From positions 1 through 64,000 of the forward strand of contig JAPLJF010000006.1 in NCBI GenBank assembly GCA_026388715.1: a DNA stretch of 64,000 nucleotides. The letters run 5' to 3'. This document shows, piece after piece, positions 46,792 through 56,998 of this stretch (position 1 is the stretch's first letter; each line of letters begins with the position of its first letter). Below the pieces are notes generated by a model. It saw only the letters and a list, made by a program, of their open reading frames with translations. It did no database searches and was not told the origin of the DNA. The position numbers were made by a program, and so were the translations under genes. Source of the DNA: Deltaproteobacteria bacterium. GTDB taxonomy: Bacteria; Desulfobacterota; Desulfobulbia; Desulfobulbales; Desulfocapsaceae.

Positions 46792-47706
46792 ATGCATAAA
46801 AAAATTGTAATGGCTTCAACACTGCTCTCATTCTTATGGTTCGCCGCAATGGCCTTTGCTGCCCCTCCTCCCCCTCTGAAGATCTTTGTCTCCGTCCCCC
46901 CGCAAAAATGGCTCAGTGACAAAATAGGCGGGACACTCGTAACCACTGATGTTCTGGTCAACAAAGGACAGGATCCGCACACCTATGAACCTACGCCAAA
47001 GCAACTGACAACCCTTTCCCAGGCGAAGATCTATTTCACTCTTGATCTCGAATTTGAAAGGCAAATCATTCCTAAACTGGAACAGACAGTTCCCACCCTG
47101 CATATAATCGACACGGCGGCTTCCATTCCCAAGATTGCCATGACCGAACATGAACATGATGAACCCGAGCCGAACGATCAGGTTCATACCAACAAGGAAC
47201 ACCAGCACCAGGAAGGCCTTGACCCCCATGTCTGGCTCTCACCCCTGAACCTGAAGATCATGGCCGCGGATATGGCCAGAGCCATGATTGCGAGCGACCC
47301 AGTAAACAAAACAACCTATGAAAAAAATCTGCTGGAGGTAAACAAAATCCTTGACCAGGTGCATCAGAAGATCGTACAGGAACTGGCCCCTTATCAAGGC
47401 GCATCCTTTTATGTCTTTCACCCGGCCTTTGGCTACTTTGCCCATACCTATCACCTGCAGCAACAGGCCATAGAAACTGGCGGCAAATCGCCAAGCCCCA
47501 GACAACTCTCTTCCCTGATTACACAGGCCAAAGCGAGCAAGGCCCGGGTGATTTTTGTCCAGCCCCAGTTTGACCCCAAGAGTGCGCAGGCCATAGCCAA
47601 TGCCATTCATGGTGAAGTCGTGCCTCTTGACCCGCTGGCCGAAGATGTGGCAGCCAACCTGGAGACCATGGCCACAAAGATTAAAGCGGCGTTCTCCGCT
47701 CAATAA
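46792..47706 (+). CDS. znuA: Zinc/metal ABC transporter substrate-binding protein (ZnuA-like)
   Basis: From ATG 46792 (AGGAGGCAACGA upstream) the protein is 304 residues with a signal peptide (cleaved near AMAFAAPP). It belongs to the cluster A-I metal-binding SBPs: VSVPPQKWLSDKIGG, a ligand His in QDPHTYEPTPKQL, a His/Asp/Glu-rich loop (HEHDEPEPNDQVHTNKEHQHQ), and ligands in LDPHVWLSP and FHPAFGYFAHTY. The His-rich loop points to zinc. No permease or ATPase gene is adjacent, so partners must be elsewhere. Confidence 0.9.
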   Translation: MHKKIVMASTLLSFLWFAAMAFAAPPPPLKIFVSVPPQKWLSDKIGGTLVTTDVLVNKGQDPHTYEPTPKQLTTLSQAKIYFTLDLEFERQIIPKLEQTVPTLHIIDTAASIPKIAMTEHEHDEPEPNDQVHTNKEHQHQEGLDPHVWLSPLNLKIMAADMARAMIASDPVNKTTYEKNLLEVNKILDQVHQKIVQELAPYQGASFYVFHPAFGYFAHTYHLQQQAIETGGKSPSPRQLSSLITQAKASKARVIFVQPQFDPKSAQAIANAIHGEVVPLDPLAEDVAANLETMATKIKAAFSAQ

Positions 47707-47850
47707 ACTCTCTCTGGAGGCCTGACGGAGAGGTACCCTAAGGGGTTCATCCCCATGGCCTGGGTGGAGAGGTATCTTTTTTCACTTGTTTACCCAATAA
47801 ATACCAAGTTCCGGGTACTCAGAACCAAGAGACTGCCAGGACAACCAATA

Positions 47851-49299
47851 ATGATTTTCTCCTCCATCACCTTTCTTTTTTTCTTCCTGCCCGGGGTACT
47901 ACTCCTTATCTTTTCAACCCCCCGACGCCTGCAGAACTCCCTTCTGCTCATCGCCAGTCTGCTCTTCTATGCCTGGGGAGAAGGTATCTACCTCCTGGCC
48001 CTCCTCGCCTCCATCCTCACCAACTTTCTTTGCGGACAGATGCTCGAAAGCCATGAGGGTCGCGGGTCCTCCCGTGCCATTCTCATCTTCGGGGTAGTGC
48101 TCAATATCGCCATGCTCGCTTTTTTCAAATATGCAAATTTTATTGCCGACAACCTCAACCCCTTCCTGTTGTCTCTCCATGTCCCGAAACTGACCCTTGA
48201 TCCCATTCACCGGCCGATCGGCATCTCCTTTTTCACCTTCCAGGCCATCTCCTACCTGGTTGACATTTCCCGGCGCCAGGTGAAGCCTGCCAGGAATCCG
48301 CTTGATTTCGCCCTCTATCTCTCCTTTTTCCCGGTAATCCTTGCCGGCCCCATTCTGCGCTACCCACAACTGGCCAAGGAACTGCGCTCTCGCCACAGCA
48401 GCATTGATGGGCTTGCCGAAGGAGCCCAGCGTTTTATCCTGGGGCTTGCCAAAAAGGTGCTGCTGGCCAACCCCCTGGCGCTGATCGCCGACCAGATCTT
48501 TGCCCTGCCCGGCCCGGAGCTCTCCCCCTCTCTGGCCTGGCTTGCCGCACTCTGCTACACCCTGCAGATCTACTTTGATTTCTCCGGCTATTCAGACATG
48601 GCCATCGGCCTGGCCAGACTCTTCGGTTTTCATCTTCCGGAAAACTTCAATTATCCCTATATCTCCCGATCAATCCGGGAATTCTGGAGGAGATGGCATA
48701 TTACCCTGTCCAGCTGGCTCCGGGACTATCTCTACATCCCGCTTGGCGGCAGCAGGCAAGGAACGCTCAGGACTTTTTTGAATCTGCTCATCGTCTTTCT
48801 CCTCTGCGGCCTTTGGCATGGAGCAAGCTGGACCTTCATCCTTTGGGGCCTCTATCACGGCTTTTTTCTCGTTGTCGAACGCTCAAGACTGGAAAAATGG
48901 CGGCAGAGACTCTGGCCGCCCCTCCAGCAGGCCCAGACCTTTCTTGTCATCATGGTCGGCTGGGTCCTTTTCCGCAGCGAGACCCTGGCCGAAGCCTTCC
49001 GTTTTTTCTCCCTCATGGCCGGAGTGAAGACCCTACCCGGCGGCCATTCTGCACCCGCCCAGTTCCTCGACAGCAAGGCCCAACTGGAACTGGCCATGGC
49101 CCTGCTTTTTTCCCTGCCCATCCTGCCCGCCCTGGGACGATGGAAGGCCACAATCCTGGCCAAACCCGGCCAACTCCACCACTGGCTCGATGCCATTATC
49201 CATCTCACCCAGCTGGCGGTCCTGGCCGGTCTGCTCTACTTCGCCACCATCAGCCTGGCTGCCGGCGCCTACAGCCCCTTCATCTACCTAAAATTCTGA
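47851..49299 (+). CDS. MBOAT-family membrane O-acyltransferase (AlgI/PatA-like)
   Basis: A 482-residue polytopic membrane protein that moves acyl, usually acetyl, groups across the inner membrane for polymer O-acetylation. MBOAT motifs are SYLVDISRRQVKPARNPLDFALYLSFFPVILAGPILRY, SIREFWRRWHITLSSWLRDYLYIPLGG and the catalytic His region LLCGLWHGASWTFILWGLYHG. ATG 47851 (AGGACAACCAATA upstream) is preferred over 47755. It is followed by an AlgX/AlgJ-like gene six bases later; the polymer acetylated is unknown. Confidence 0.92.
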   Translation: MIFSSITFLFFFLPGVLLLIFSTPRRLQNSLLLIASLLFYAWGEGIYLLALLASILTNFLCGQMLESHEGRGSSRAILIFGVVLNIAMLAFFKYANFIADNLNPFLLSLHVPKLTLDPIHRPIGISFFTFQAISYLVDISRRQVKPARNPLDFALYLSFFPVILAGPILRYPQLAKELRSRHSSIDGLAEGAQRFILGLAKKVLLANPLALIADQIFALPGPELSPSLAWLAALCYTLQIYFDFSGYSDMAIGLARLFGFHLPENFNYPYISRSIREFWRRWHITLSSWLRDYLYIPLGGSRQGTLRTFLNLLIVFLLCGLWHGASWTFILWGLYHGFFLVVERSRLEKWRQRLWPPLQQAQTFLVIMVGWVLFRSETLAEAFRFFSLMAGVKTLPGGHSAPAQFLDSKAQLELAMALLFSLPILPALGRWKATILAKPGQLHHWLDAIIHLTQLAVLAGLLYFATISLAAGAYSPFIYLKF

Positions 49300-49305
49300 G
49301 ACAAA

Positions 49306-50487
49306 ATGAATGCCCATTTCACCTTCCACCCCGTCTATAACCGGATACTGATCCTCCTGTTCCTTGGGGTCCTTTTTCTTCCACCCCTGAAAATGATCCT
49401 CTCCCCCGAGGCGCGTTGGTCCACCGCCGAACAACGGGTGCTGACACCCCGACCAACCCCACCGGCAGACATCAAGCAGCTGGGAACCTTCTTTTCCCAA
49501 ACCGACAACTACCTTAAAGACCACTTTGGCTTCCGGGATGTCTTTATTCACAGTTATCAGCAGGAGATGGAAAGACACTTCAACCAGATCGGAGTCAATG
49601 CCCCGGTCCTCAAAGGACTCGATGGCTGGTATTTCTTTACTGGCGATAAGGTCCTTGAAGATTTTCGGGGAGAAACCCCGCTCAGCCATGAGCAATTGGA
49701 ACAGTGGCTGGCCGCCCAGGAGAAAAAAGCCAGCTGGTTACAACAACAGGGAATCCGCTACATCCTGGCAGCAGGGCCGGACAAACAGTCCATCTACCCG
49801 GAATACCTGACTGAAAACGCGATGGAGGTCAAAGGAATCAGCCGCTTTGAACAGATGCTGACCGCCCTCGACCAGCATTTACCTCCTTATCTGGTCAACC
49901 TTCATAGTGTCCTCCGCCAGGCCAAAGGAGAAAAGAACCTCTACTACAAAAATGACACCCACTGGAACATACTGGGCGGCTACCTGGCCTTCCAGGCGAT
50001 CTTCAAGCGGATCACCGAGATGTTCCCAGCCAAGACCTTCAAGACCAATTTCGCCTTTACCGAGGATGTTCCCGGTATCAACGGCAATACCGGCCATTAT
50101 GGGGACCTGGCCAGGATGCTGATGAAGGAAAAAGAACTGGCCGAGCCCTCGCCGAAACTCCAGAAATTCCAACCCTGCGGCCACTTCCTGCCCTTCACCT
50201 ACCATCTCAGCAACATCACGTCGGATCCAGGCCGACCCTCCTTTGCCAAGGGCTGCAATCAGGCTGAACTCACGGCTGTTGTCTTCCGGGATTCCTTTCT
50301 GGTCGCACTGGAGCCCTTCTTCTCAGAGAATTTCAAACAGGTGGTCTATCTGTGGAAGGAGTATGACCAGAAAAATATCGAGGAGATTATGACCTCCTTC
50401 AAACCGGACATCGTCATTGAACTCACAGTGGAAAGATTCTTCTTCAACTCGGTAACATCGCAGCCCGAAAGCCAACCGGGAAGATAA
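49306..50487 (+). CDS. AlgX/AlgJ-like SGNH-fold O-acetyltransferase partner
   Basis: A 393-residue protein anchored by an N-terminal membrane helix (ILILLFLGVLFLPPL), with the globular domain in the periplasm. Features of the AlgX/AlgJ (DHHW/SGNH) family are DHFGFRDVFI, GLDGWYFFTGD, the DxxH catalytic pair in KNDTHWNILGGYLAF and the serine block VVFRDSFLVALEP. The six-base spacing after the MBOAT gene indicates translational coupling: the MBOAT protein would export acetyl groups and this one would transfer them to a periplasmic or extracellular glycan. Confidence 0.85.
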   Translation: MNAHFTFHPVYNRILILLFLGVLFLPPLKMILSPEARWSTAEQRVLTPRPTPPADIKQLGTFFSQTDNYLKDHFGFRDVFIHSYQQEMERHFNQIGVNAPVLKGLDGWYFFTGDKVLEDFRGETPLSHEQLEQWLAAQEKKASWLQQQGIRYILAAGPDKQSIYPEYLTENAMEVKGISRFEQMLTALDQHLPPYLVNLHSVLRQAKGEKNLYYKNDTHWNILGGYLAFQAIFKRITEMFPAKTFKTNFAFTEDVPGINGNTGHYGDLARMLMKEKELAEPSPKLQKFQPCGHFLPFTYHLSNITSDPGRPSFAKGCNQAELTAVVFRDSFLVALEPFFSENFKQVVYLWKEYDQKNIEEIMTSFKPDIVIELTVERFFFNSVTSQPESQPGR

Positions 50488-50703
50488 AACCCCATGACAT
50501 GTCCGCCGTTTGATCGATCGTGAAAAAGCGGTCTGTCCCATTATTGATGTTTCACGTATTGGTGGAATGTATAAAAGCATGGACCCGATTGTCTGATGTG
50601 ACCGACTGCGCGCACCCACACCACAAAGCCCACCACGCAATCATAATGACATGACGCAAGTCCTTTTCCGCAGCCCTCTTCTTATGCCATTCCTTACCGA
50701 CCT

Positions 50704-52488
50704 CTAACTCCTGACCGGAAGATGGATGGTAAAGATGCTGCCCTTCCCTGGACTGCTCTCCACTGAAACACGCCCATGATGGGCCTGTACGATATGTTTG
50801 ACAATGGAAAGCCCCAGACCAGTGCCGCCCAGTTTAGCGCTGCGTGCCTTATCAACACGATAAAAACGCTCAAAGATCCTGAAGATATCCTGTGAGGCAA
50901 TCCCGACCCCATTATCACAGACCCGGATCAACACCTCACCCGCCTTTATTTCCGCCTCAACCTTGATCTCGCTGCCTTTGCCGCTGTATTTCACGGCATT
51001 ATCCAGCAGATTGACTACGGCCTGTTCAAATAAGGCTGGGTTAATCCCGGCAGTGATCGTTGGCGCACAGGCCAGGCTGATCGACACATTTTCCTTTTCG
51101 GCTCTCGAACTGCAGGTCTGAATCGCTGATTGCAATACCTCCGCTATCGGCAGCTCCTGCAGGACAATTTCCTCCCGCTTGGCCTCCTGTTCAACCCGGG
51201 AAAGGGCCAGCAGGTCTTCAACAATGGCGTGCAGACGTGCGGCCTGTTTGCCAATAATCTCAACAAAACGCCGGGCATCCTCCGGTTCGTCGAGCGCGCC
51301 ATCAAGCAGAGTTTCCGCAAAGCCCTCAATGGAGGTTATCGGCGTTTTCAGTTCATGCGAGACATTAGCCACAAAATCACGCCGCATGGACTCCAGGCGG
51401 CGCAAGCTCGTCACGTCATTGATAACGATCAAGGCCCCGGTAATATGACCTTGACTGTCCTGCAATCTGGCACCATGGGCATAAAAATATTTTTCCTGGC
51501 CATCAGCGCCCATCCGGCTGCTGAATTCACCCTCCATGGGAGAGGCGCTGGCCAAGGCGTTTTTTACAAAATTCTGCAAATGGGTATTGCGCACGGCCAG
51601 CAGGATACTTTTACCTCTGATTTTTTCAGGATCAACATTGAGCAGTTGCGCTCCGGACTGATTCACATCGAGAACCCGCTCCTCGGTATCCACCGTGATC
51701 ACGCCCTCAACCATACTGGCAAAAACCGCCTGTAATTGACTGTGCTGACGGACAATGGTCTGAATGCGGCCATCAAGCTGGACAGCCATTTCATTCAGGG
51801 CCCGGGCAAGACCTGCCACCTCTTCCGCGCCTTCCGCCTGCATTCTTCCGGCAAAATCACCCATAGCGAAACGTTCTGCCCCCAATTTCATCTGCTCCAA
51901 CGGTTTGCTGATCCGGCGGGCAATAAACCAGGCGGCAAGGGCCGCAATCACCGCCACAACAAGACATCCCCAGAGAATCTTCTGATAAATGGCTGAAAGT
52001 GCCTTGTCTATGGTGGTCACCGGGATGGCTACGCGAAGCACATCTTTCCTGTTTCCGTGACCATCAAGGGGAATTGCCATATACATGAGATTTTGCTGAA
52101 GGGTCTGGCTGAAACGCAACGTGGGAACAATCTTCCCGGCAAACGCCGCGATGATCTCAGGCCGGTCGTTGTGATTTTCCATCCGGGCCGGATCTTCATC
52201 CGAATCGGCAAGGATCTTGCCATCCGGGGCAATCACCGTCAGCCGGGTCAGGGATTTTTTTCCTGCCTCCCGACAAAAGGCCTCAAGACCCTTCAGATCA
52301 TCGTGTTCCAGATACCCAAGAACACTGCTGGCCACGAGATGGGCCCGCGCCTCAAGACCTATCGCTGTCTCACTCAATTGAAATGAACGGATGGAAGATG
52401 TTCCGTACCAAGTAAAGGCCAGCAGGGCTGCGAGGGTAATGAGAAGCTGACTTGGATACAGTTGCCAGATAAGACGCTTGTGATGCAT
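50704..52488 (-). CDS. phoR: Phosphate regulon sensor histidine kinase PhoR
   Basis: Membrane kinase of 594 residues (ATG 52488, GGGGGATTCCC upstream). Order: membrane helix (about 8-30), periplasmic sensor domain, second helix (about 165-190), HAMP, a PAS domain (MVEGVITVDTEERVLDVNQSGAQLL), HisKA with phospho-His in NVSHELKTPITSIEGF (about residue 379), and a HATPase_c with N box NLLDNAVKYSG and G boxes CDNGVGI and GGTGLGLSIVKHIV. The large periplasmic domain makes it a long PhoR. A two-half-site PhoB box lies just upstream, suggesting autoregulation. Confidence 0.93.
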   Translation of the reverse strand: MHHKRLIWQLYPSQLLITLAALLAFTWYGTSSIRSFQLSETAIGLEARAHLVASSVLGYLEHDDLKGLEAFCREAGKKSLTRLTVIAPDGKILADSDEDPARMENHNDRPEIIAAFAGKIVPTLRFSQTLQQNLMYMAIPLDGHGNRKDVLRVAIPVTTIDKALSAIYQKILWGCLVVAVIAALAAWFIARRISKPLEQMKLGAERFAMGDFAGRMQAEGAEEVAGLARALNEMAVQLDGRIQTIVRQHSQLQAVFASMVEGVITVDTEERVLDVNQSGAQLLNVDPEKIRGKSILLAVRNTHLQNFVKNALASASPMEGEFSSRMGADGQEKYFYAHGARLQDSQGHITGALIVINDVTSLRRLESMRRDFVANVSHELKTPITSIEGFAETLLDGALDEPEDARRFVEIIGKQAARLHAIVEDLLALSRVEQEAKREEIVLQELPIAEVLQSAIQTCSSRAEKENVSISLACAPTITAGINPALFEQAVVNLLDNAVKYSGKGSEIKVEAEIKAGEVLIRVCDNGVGIASQDIFRIFERFYRVDKARSAKLGGTGLGLSIVKHIVQAHHGRVSVESSPGKGSIFTIHLPVRS

Positions 52489-52546
52489 GGGAATCCCCCT
52501 TCTTTGGTTGAAGTCAAAAAACAAGCTACAACACAATACCACGGGA

Positions 52547-52564
52547 TTGTTAGGATAGGGTTAG
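52547..52564 (-). promoter_or_regulatory. PhoB box upstream of phoR (two half-sites)
   Basis: On the minus strand CTAACCC and CTAACAA lie 11 bases apart, about 60 bases before the phoR start. It matches the half-site (CTAACNN) and spacing of the arrays at 44827-44855 and 44909-44973. No further half-site flanks it, so it is weaker. Confidence 0.58.
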
Positions 52565-52654
52565 CAAAGGAAAATAAATTTTCTCCGCTTTTTCTGAAAC
52601 TGCTCAGCGCGGCAATCGGAGGCCCGGTTACCGCGCTGGCAGATACATCTTTGC

Positions 52655-54439
52655 TTATTCTTTCCAGTCCGGACGGAGATGGAGTTCTGTAAGCTGCTTT
52701 CTGGCAACGGAAGCCGGGGCGTCAGTGAGCGGACAGGTTGCCTTCTGGGTCTTGGGAAAGGCGATAACGTCGCGGATGGATTCGCTGCCGGTGATCAGCA
52801 TCATCAACCGGTCCAACCCAAAGGCTAAGCCCCCATGGGGCGGGGCCCCCAGTTCCAGGGCCCGGAGCAGGAAGCCGAATTTGTCCATGGCCTCTTCTTC
52901 GGCAATGCCCAAAACCGAAAGCACCCGACTCTGCATGGCCCGCTGATGGATACGGATGGAGCCGCCGCCGATTTCCGTGCCATTCAAGACCAGATCATAG
53001 GCCCGGCTGTAGACGGAACCCGGATCGGTCTCCAGTTTAGCCTCGTCCTCTTCTTTGGGCGCGGTAAAGGGATGATGCAGGGCCTGATACCTCTTTTCCC
53101 GTTCATCATACTCAACCAGGGGAAAATCTGTGACCCAGACAAAGTTGAAGCCACCAGTCTTCAAGAGACCAAAACGCCTGGCCAACTCCAGCCGCAGTTC
53201 TGACAGCACCTGCAGGACCACCGGTCGTTTATCGGCACCGAAGAAGAGGAGATCGCCTTCTTGGGCATCAAGGGCTCGACTCATGGTCGCCCGTTCCTCG
53301 TCACTGAAGAACTTGGCAATGGGCGACTGCCATTCGCCATCGGCCTTCATCTTCACCCAGGCCAGCCCCTTGGCCCCGAACTGGGCCACGTATTCGGTCA
53401 GGTCATCGAGGTCCTTACGGGACATGGTAGCACAGCCCTTGGCATTAATGGCCCGTACGGTTCCGCCCTCATCGGCAATGGCGCGGAAGACCTTGAAGCC
53501 ACAGGTGCGGGCGATTTCAGTCAGATCAGTCAGCTCAAAACCAAACCGGGTATCAGGGCGATCCGTGCCAAAACGGCTGATCGCCTCGTCATAGGTCATC
53601 CGGCCAAAGGGCGGGGCCACATCCAGGTCCAGGGTCTCCTTGAAGAGCTTGTCGATCATCCCCTCGGTGATTTTAATGATCTGCTCCTCATCGACAAAGG
53701 AGAGCTCCATATCGATCTGGGTGAATTCCGGCTGGCGGTCAGCCCGCAGGTCTTCATCACGGAAACACTTGACGATCTGATAATAGCGATCCATACCCGC
53801 CACCATCAGCAACTGTTTGAAGAGCTGCGGTGACTGGGGCAGGGCATAAAACTTGCCAGCATTGACCCGGCTGGGCACCAGATAATCCCGCGCCCCCTCC
53901 GGGGTAGAGCGGGTGAGCATCGGGGTCTCAACCTCAAGGAAGGCATTATCATTGAGATAGGTGCGGATGGACTGCACCGCCTTATGACGCATGACCAACT
54001 TGGCCGCCATGGCCGGACGCCTCAGATCCAGATAGCGGTATTGCAGACGCAGGGCCTCGGAAATCTCAGCCTCCTCATCGAGCGGGAAAGGCGGGGTCTC
54101 GCTGGTGTTCAGAATCCGCAGCTCATCGACGATGATCTCGATCGCGCCGGTCGCAAGCTTGGGATTTTCCATCCCGGCCAACCGGGCCGTAACCCTGCCC
54201 CGCAGGGCCAGCACCCACTCACTGCGTACCTGATGCGCCTTGGCATGGACTTCCGGGTTGATCTCAGGATTAAAGACCACCTGGGTCAAACCATGACGGT
54301 CACGCAGATCAATAAAGATGACGCCGCCATGATCGCGCCGGCGCAAAACCCAGCCCATGAGCACAACTTCCTCACCGATATTTCCCTTGCCAAGATCGTT
54401 GCAGAAGTGGGTCCTGCATAAATTTCCCATTGATTCCAT
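52655..54439 (-). CDS. aspS: Aspartyl-tRNA synthetase (bacterial type)
   Basis: Class II synthetase of 594 residues: OB-fold anticodon domain ([31 protein letters not shown]), catalytic motifs 1 ([25 protein letters not shown]), 2 ([23 protein letters not shown]) and 3 ([15 protein letters not shown]), and the bacterial GAD insertion (residues about 290-420). Whether it is discriminating or also charges tRNA-Asn cannot be read from the sequence. It is separated from the upstream hisS by 26 bases on the same strand. Confidence 0.96.
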   Translation of the reverse strand: MESMGNLCRTHFCNDLGKGNIGEEVVLMGWVLRRRDHGGVIFIDLRDRHGLTQVVFNPEINPEVHAKAHQVRSEWVLALRGRVTARLAGMENPKLATGAIEIIVDELRILNTSETPPFPLDEEAEISEALRLQYRYLDLRRPAMAAKLVMRHKAVQSIRTYLNDNAFLEVETPMLTRSTPEGARDYLVPSRVNAGKFYALPQSPQLFKQLLMVAGMDRYYQIVKCFRDEDLRADRQPEFTQIDMELSFVDEEQIIKITEGMIDKLFKETLDLDVAPPFGRMTYDEAISRFGTDRPDTRFGFELTDLTEIARTCGFKVFRAIADEGGTVRAINAKGCATMSRKDLDDLTEYVAQFGAKGLAWVKMKADGEWQSPIAKFFSDEERATMSRALDAQEGDLLFFGADKRPVVLQVLSELRLELARRFGLLKTGGFNFVWVTDFPLVEYDEREKRYQALHHPFTAPKEEDEAKLETDPGSVYSRAYDLVLNGTEIGGGSIRIHQRAMQSRVLSVLGIAEEEAMDKFGFLLRALELGAPPHGGLAFGLDRLMMLITGSESIRDVIAFPKTQKATCPLTDAPASVARKQLTELHLRPDWKE

Positions 54440-54465
54440 GAGGTTCTCAAATATAAGTAAAAGTT

Positions 54466-55728
54466 TTATGAAGATTTAAGCTGAAGGATCAGGGTCTGCA
54501 CCGTTGTTGCCTCGTCCTGCAACACGATCTCCTGCTGTTCCTGGGTGACCATGTTCCTGAGCACAGCCTTGCCGGCGGCAAGTTCATTCTCTCCCAGAAT
54601 CAGGACATGGGCCGCGCCAAGCTTGCCTGCCTGTTTCATCTGACTCTTCAGGCTTCGACCCTCCAGGTCCATGGCTACCCGCATCCCGCTCGCACGCATG
54701 GCATGGGTCAGACCAAAGGCATGGCGTGACGACTGCTCACCAATGCCGGCCACATAAAAATCTGTCCCGGAAACCGGAGCCTCCGCCTCTTTCTGCTGCA
54801 GCAAGAGGACAAGACGTTCCATGCCGAGGGCAAAACCAATACCGGGCACCGAAGGCCCGCCCAGTTGTTCAACCAGGCCATCATAGCGGCCACCGGCCCC
54901 AACCGCGGCCTGGGCGCCGAGATCACCGGTGATGAATTCAAAGGTGGTGCGGGTATAATAATCAAGGCCGCGCACCATGAATTTATTCAGGGTGTAGTGC
55001 ACGCCAAGCTGGTCAAGGCCCGCCTGCACCCCGCTGAAATGATCGGCACAATCAGCACAGAGATGGTCCTGCAGAGATGGTGCTTCAAGCACCTGCTCCC
55101 GGCACCTGGGTTTTTTACAGTCAAGAACCCGCAAGGGGTTGGTGGCGCTCCGTCTCTTGCAGTCATCACAAAGCGCCTCATGACGGTCATCAAGAAAAGC
55201 GAGAAGGCTGGCGCGGAACCCGGGACGGCAGACCGGACAGCCAAGAGAATTCAGCTCGAGGGAAACAGAAAGGCCCAACTCATTCAACAGCATGGCGCCC
55301 ATGGCCATCATCTCGGCATCAACCCGTGGGCTGATTGAACCCAGCACCTCGACATCCATCTGATGAAACTGGCGAAGCCTGCCCTTCTGCGGCCGCTCAT
55401 GGCGGAACATGGGGCCGATGGTAAAAAGCCGCTGCACCGGTTTCTGTACATGCAACCCATGCTCGATATAGGCCCGCAGCAGCGAGGCCGTTGCCTCCGG
55501 CCGCATGGTCACCTGCTTGTCAACAAAGGTGTACATCTCTTTTTCCACGATATCCGTTGCCTCACCAATGGCGCGGGCAAAAAGATCGGTCTTTTCGAGA
55601 ATGGGCAACCGGATCTCAGAGAAATTGAACCGGGCAAAGATATCACGGGCCACAGCCTCCAGCCGCTGCCACAATTCCACCTCTCCGGGTAATATGTCTT
55701 TAAAGCCATTTAAGGCTTTTATATTCAC
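54466..55728 (-). CDS. hisS: Histidyl-tRNA synthetase
   Basis: Class II synthetase of 420 residues. The start is GTG 55728, with GGAGGA seven bases upstream; an in-frame ATG at 55878 would add 50 residues that look non-coding. Motifs include [17 protein letters not shown] at the N-terminus, motif 2 [20 protein letters not shown], the HisA loop [11 protein letters not shown] and motif 3 [15 protein letters not shown], and a C-terminal anticodon domain. It probably forms a transcription unit with aspS. Confidence 0.95.
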   Translation of the reverse strand: MNIKALNGFKDILPGEVELWQRLEAVARDIFARFNFSEIRLPILEKTDLFARAIGEATDIVEKEMYTFVDKQVTMRPEATASLLRAYIEHGLHVQKPVQRLFTIGPMFRHERPQKGRLRQFHQMDVEVLGSISPRVDAEMMAMGAMLLNELGLSVSLELNSLGCPVCRPGFRASLLAFLDDRHEALCDDCKRRSATNPLRVLDCKKPRCREQVLEAPSLQDHLCADCADHFSGVQAGLDQLGVHYTLNKFMVRGLDYYTRTTFEFITGDLGAQAAVGAGGRYDGLVEQLGGPSVPGIGFALGMERLVLLLQQKEAEAPVSGTDFYVAGIGEQSSRHAFGLTHAMRASGMRVAMDLEGRSLKSQMKQAGKLGAAHVLILGENELAAGKAVLRNMVTQEQQEIVLQDEATTVQTLILQLKSS

Positions 55729-55992
55729 AGGCTGATCCTCCACATAAAAAAAGCTGAAATTAACCGCTGAAATTAACAGTAATTGCAGGAAAAAGTCAAG
55801 GATAGTGCGGCCGGCGCTGGAAGATTCAGCCCTTTTCCCGGCAATCAGAAGAGAATAATGTGTTTTTACTCCATTCACATCGCTCTTTCCTGCACTTTCC
55901 AGCGGCGATGCTTGACAAAATATGGTAAGCAGGGCATTATCTTTTTTTGTTCATCAGACCATTTCATTTGGCACAGGAGTTTTTTTACGAAC

Positions 55993-56979
55993 ATGAAGTT
56001 ACCACCACTGAAAATTGCAAATCTCACCGCCACAGTTCCCCTGATCCAGGGCGGTATGTCTATCCGTGTTTCCACCGCCGCCCTGGCCGCACCTGTTGCC
56101 AATTGTGGCGGCATCGGGGTTATCGGCGGCTCCGGCATCCCCACCGAAGAACTGAAGGCTGATATCCTCAAGGCCAAGGCCAATACTGATGGCATTGTGG
56201 CGGTCAACATCATGTATGCCATGAAGAATTTTTATAATCTGGTGATGAGCTCCATCGAGGTCGGTGTTGACATGATCATCACCGGCGCCGGATTTTCCCG
56301 CGATATCTTCAAGATTGGCCGCGACCACAATACCCCTATTGTCATGATCGTCTCTTCACCTGGTATCGCCAAACTTGCTGAAAAACTGGGCGCGGCAGCA
56401 ATTATTGTCGAGGCCTGCGAGGCAGGCGGACATCTGGGCACCGACCGCCCTTTGCGTGAGATCTTTCCCCCGATCCGGGACGTGATCACCAAGGTTCCCC
56501 TCATTGCCGCGGGTGGCATCACCAATGGCTACGAAATGGCGGAGATGATGGACAAATATGGCGCTGACGGCATCCAGATCGCCTCCCGTTTTGTTTTGAG
56601 CGAGGAGTGCGATGTAGCGGACAGCTTCAAGCAGACCTTTCTCAATGCCAACAAAGAGGACATTGTCCTCGTCTCATCACCCGTTGGCATGCCCGGCCGG
56701 GCGATCAATACCCCCTTTATTCAGGCCATGGCCAGAGGTGAAGACGTCTCCACCAAAAGATGCGATTACAAATGCCTGAAAAAATGCGACCACCATTACT
56801 GCATCAGCGAACGTCTCATGATGGCCAGAAACGGAAACGTCAAAGAAGGACTGGTTTTTTCCGGGGCCAATACCTACAAGATGAAAGAGATCCTGCCTGT
56901 TGCCGAAATATTTCGGCAATTTGTGACCCAGGCCGAATCCGTGTATAAAGAAGGGCGCGGCTTCGCCCCTGTGGCCTGA
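55993..56979 (+). CDS. Nitronate monooxygenase / 2-nitropropane dioxygenase-family flavoprotein
   Basis: A 328-residue FMN TIM-barrel enzyme: PLIQGGMSIRVSTAALAAPVANCGGIGVIGGSG, an EACEAGGHLG motif, LIAAGGITNGYEMAEM and GADGIQIASRFVLS. The C-terminal segment has a cysteine cluster (CDYKCLKKCDHHYC) not needed for classical NMO, maybe metal binding. The superfamily also contains FabK enoyl-ACP reductases, so it could act in fatty-acid synthesis alongside the FabI-type protein. The start at ATG 55993 has AGGAG 13 bases upstream, a little far. It sits just before pcnB. Confidence 0.82.
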   Translation: MKLPPLKIANLTATVPLIQGGMSIRVSTAALAAPVANCGGIGVIGGSGIPTEELKADILKAKANTDGIVAVNIMYAMKNFYNLVMSSIEVGVDMIITGAGFSRDIFKIGRDHNTPIVMIVSSPGIAKLAEKLGAAAIIVEACEAGGHLGTDRPLREIFPPIRDVITKVPLIAAGGITNGYEMAEMMDKYGADGIQIASRFVLSEECDVADSFKQTFLNANKEDIVLVSSPVGMPGRAINTPFIQAMARGEDVSTKRCDYKCLKKCDHHYCISERLMMARNGNVKEGLVFSGANTYKMKEILPVAEIFRQFVTQAESVYKEGRGFAPVA

Positions 56980-56998
56980 GGAAACTCTACAATATTCT

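Noticed and set aside
50488-50703. Possible small gene between the AlgX-like gene and phoR
   Set aside because: Frames lack ribosome-binding sites and coding character; no recognisable motif.
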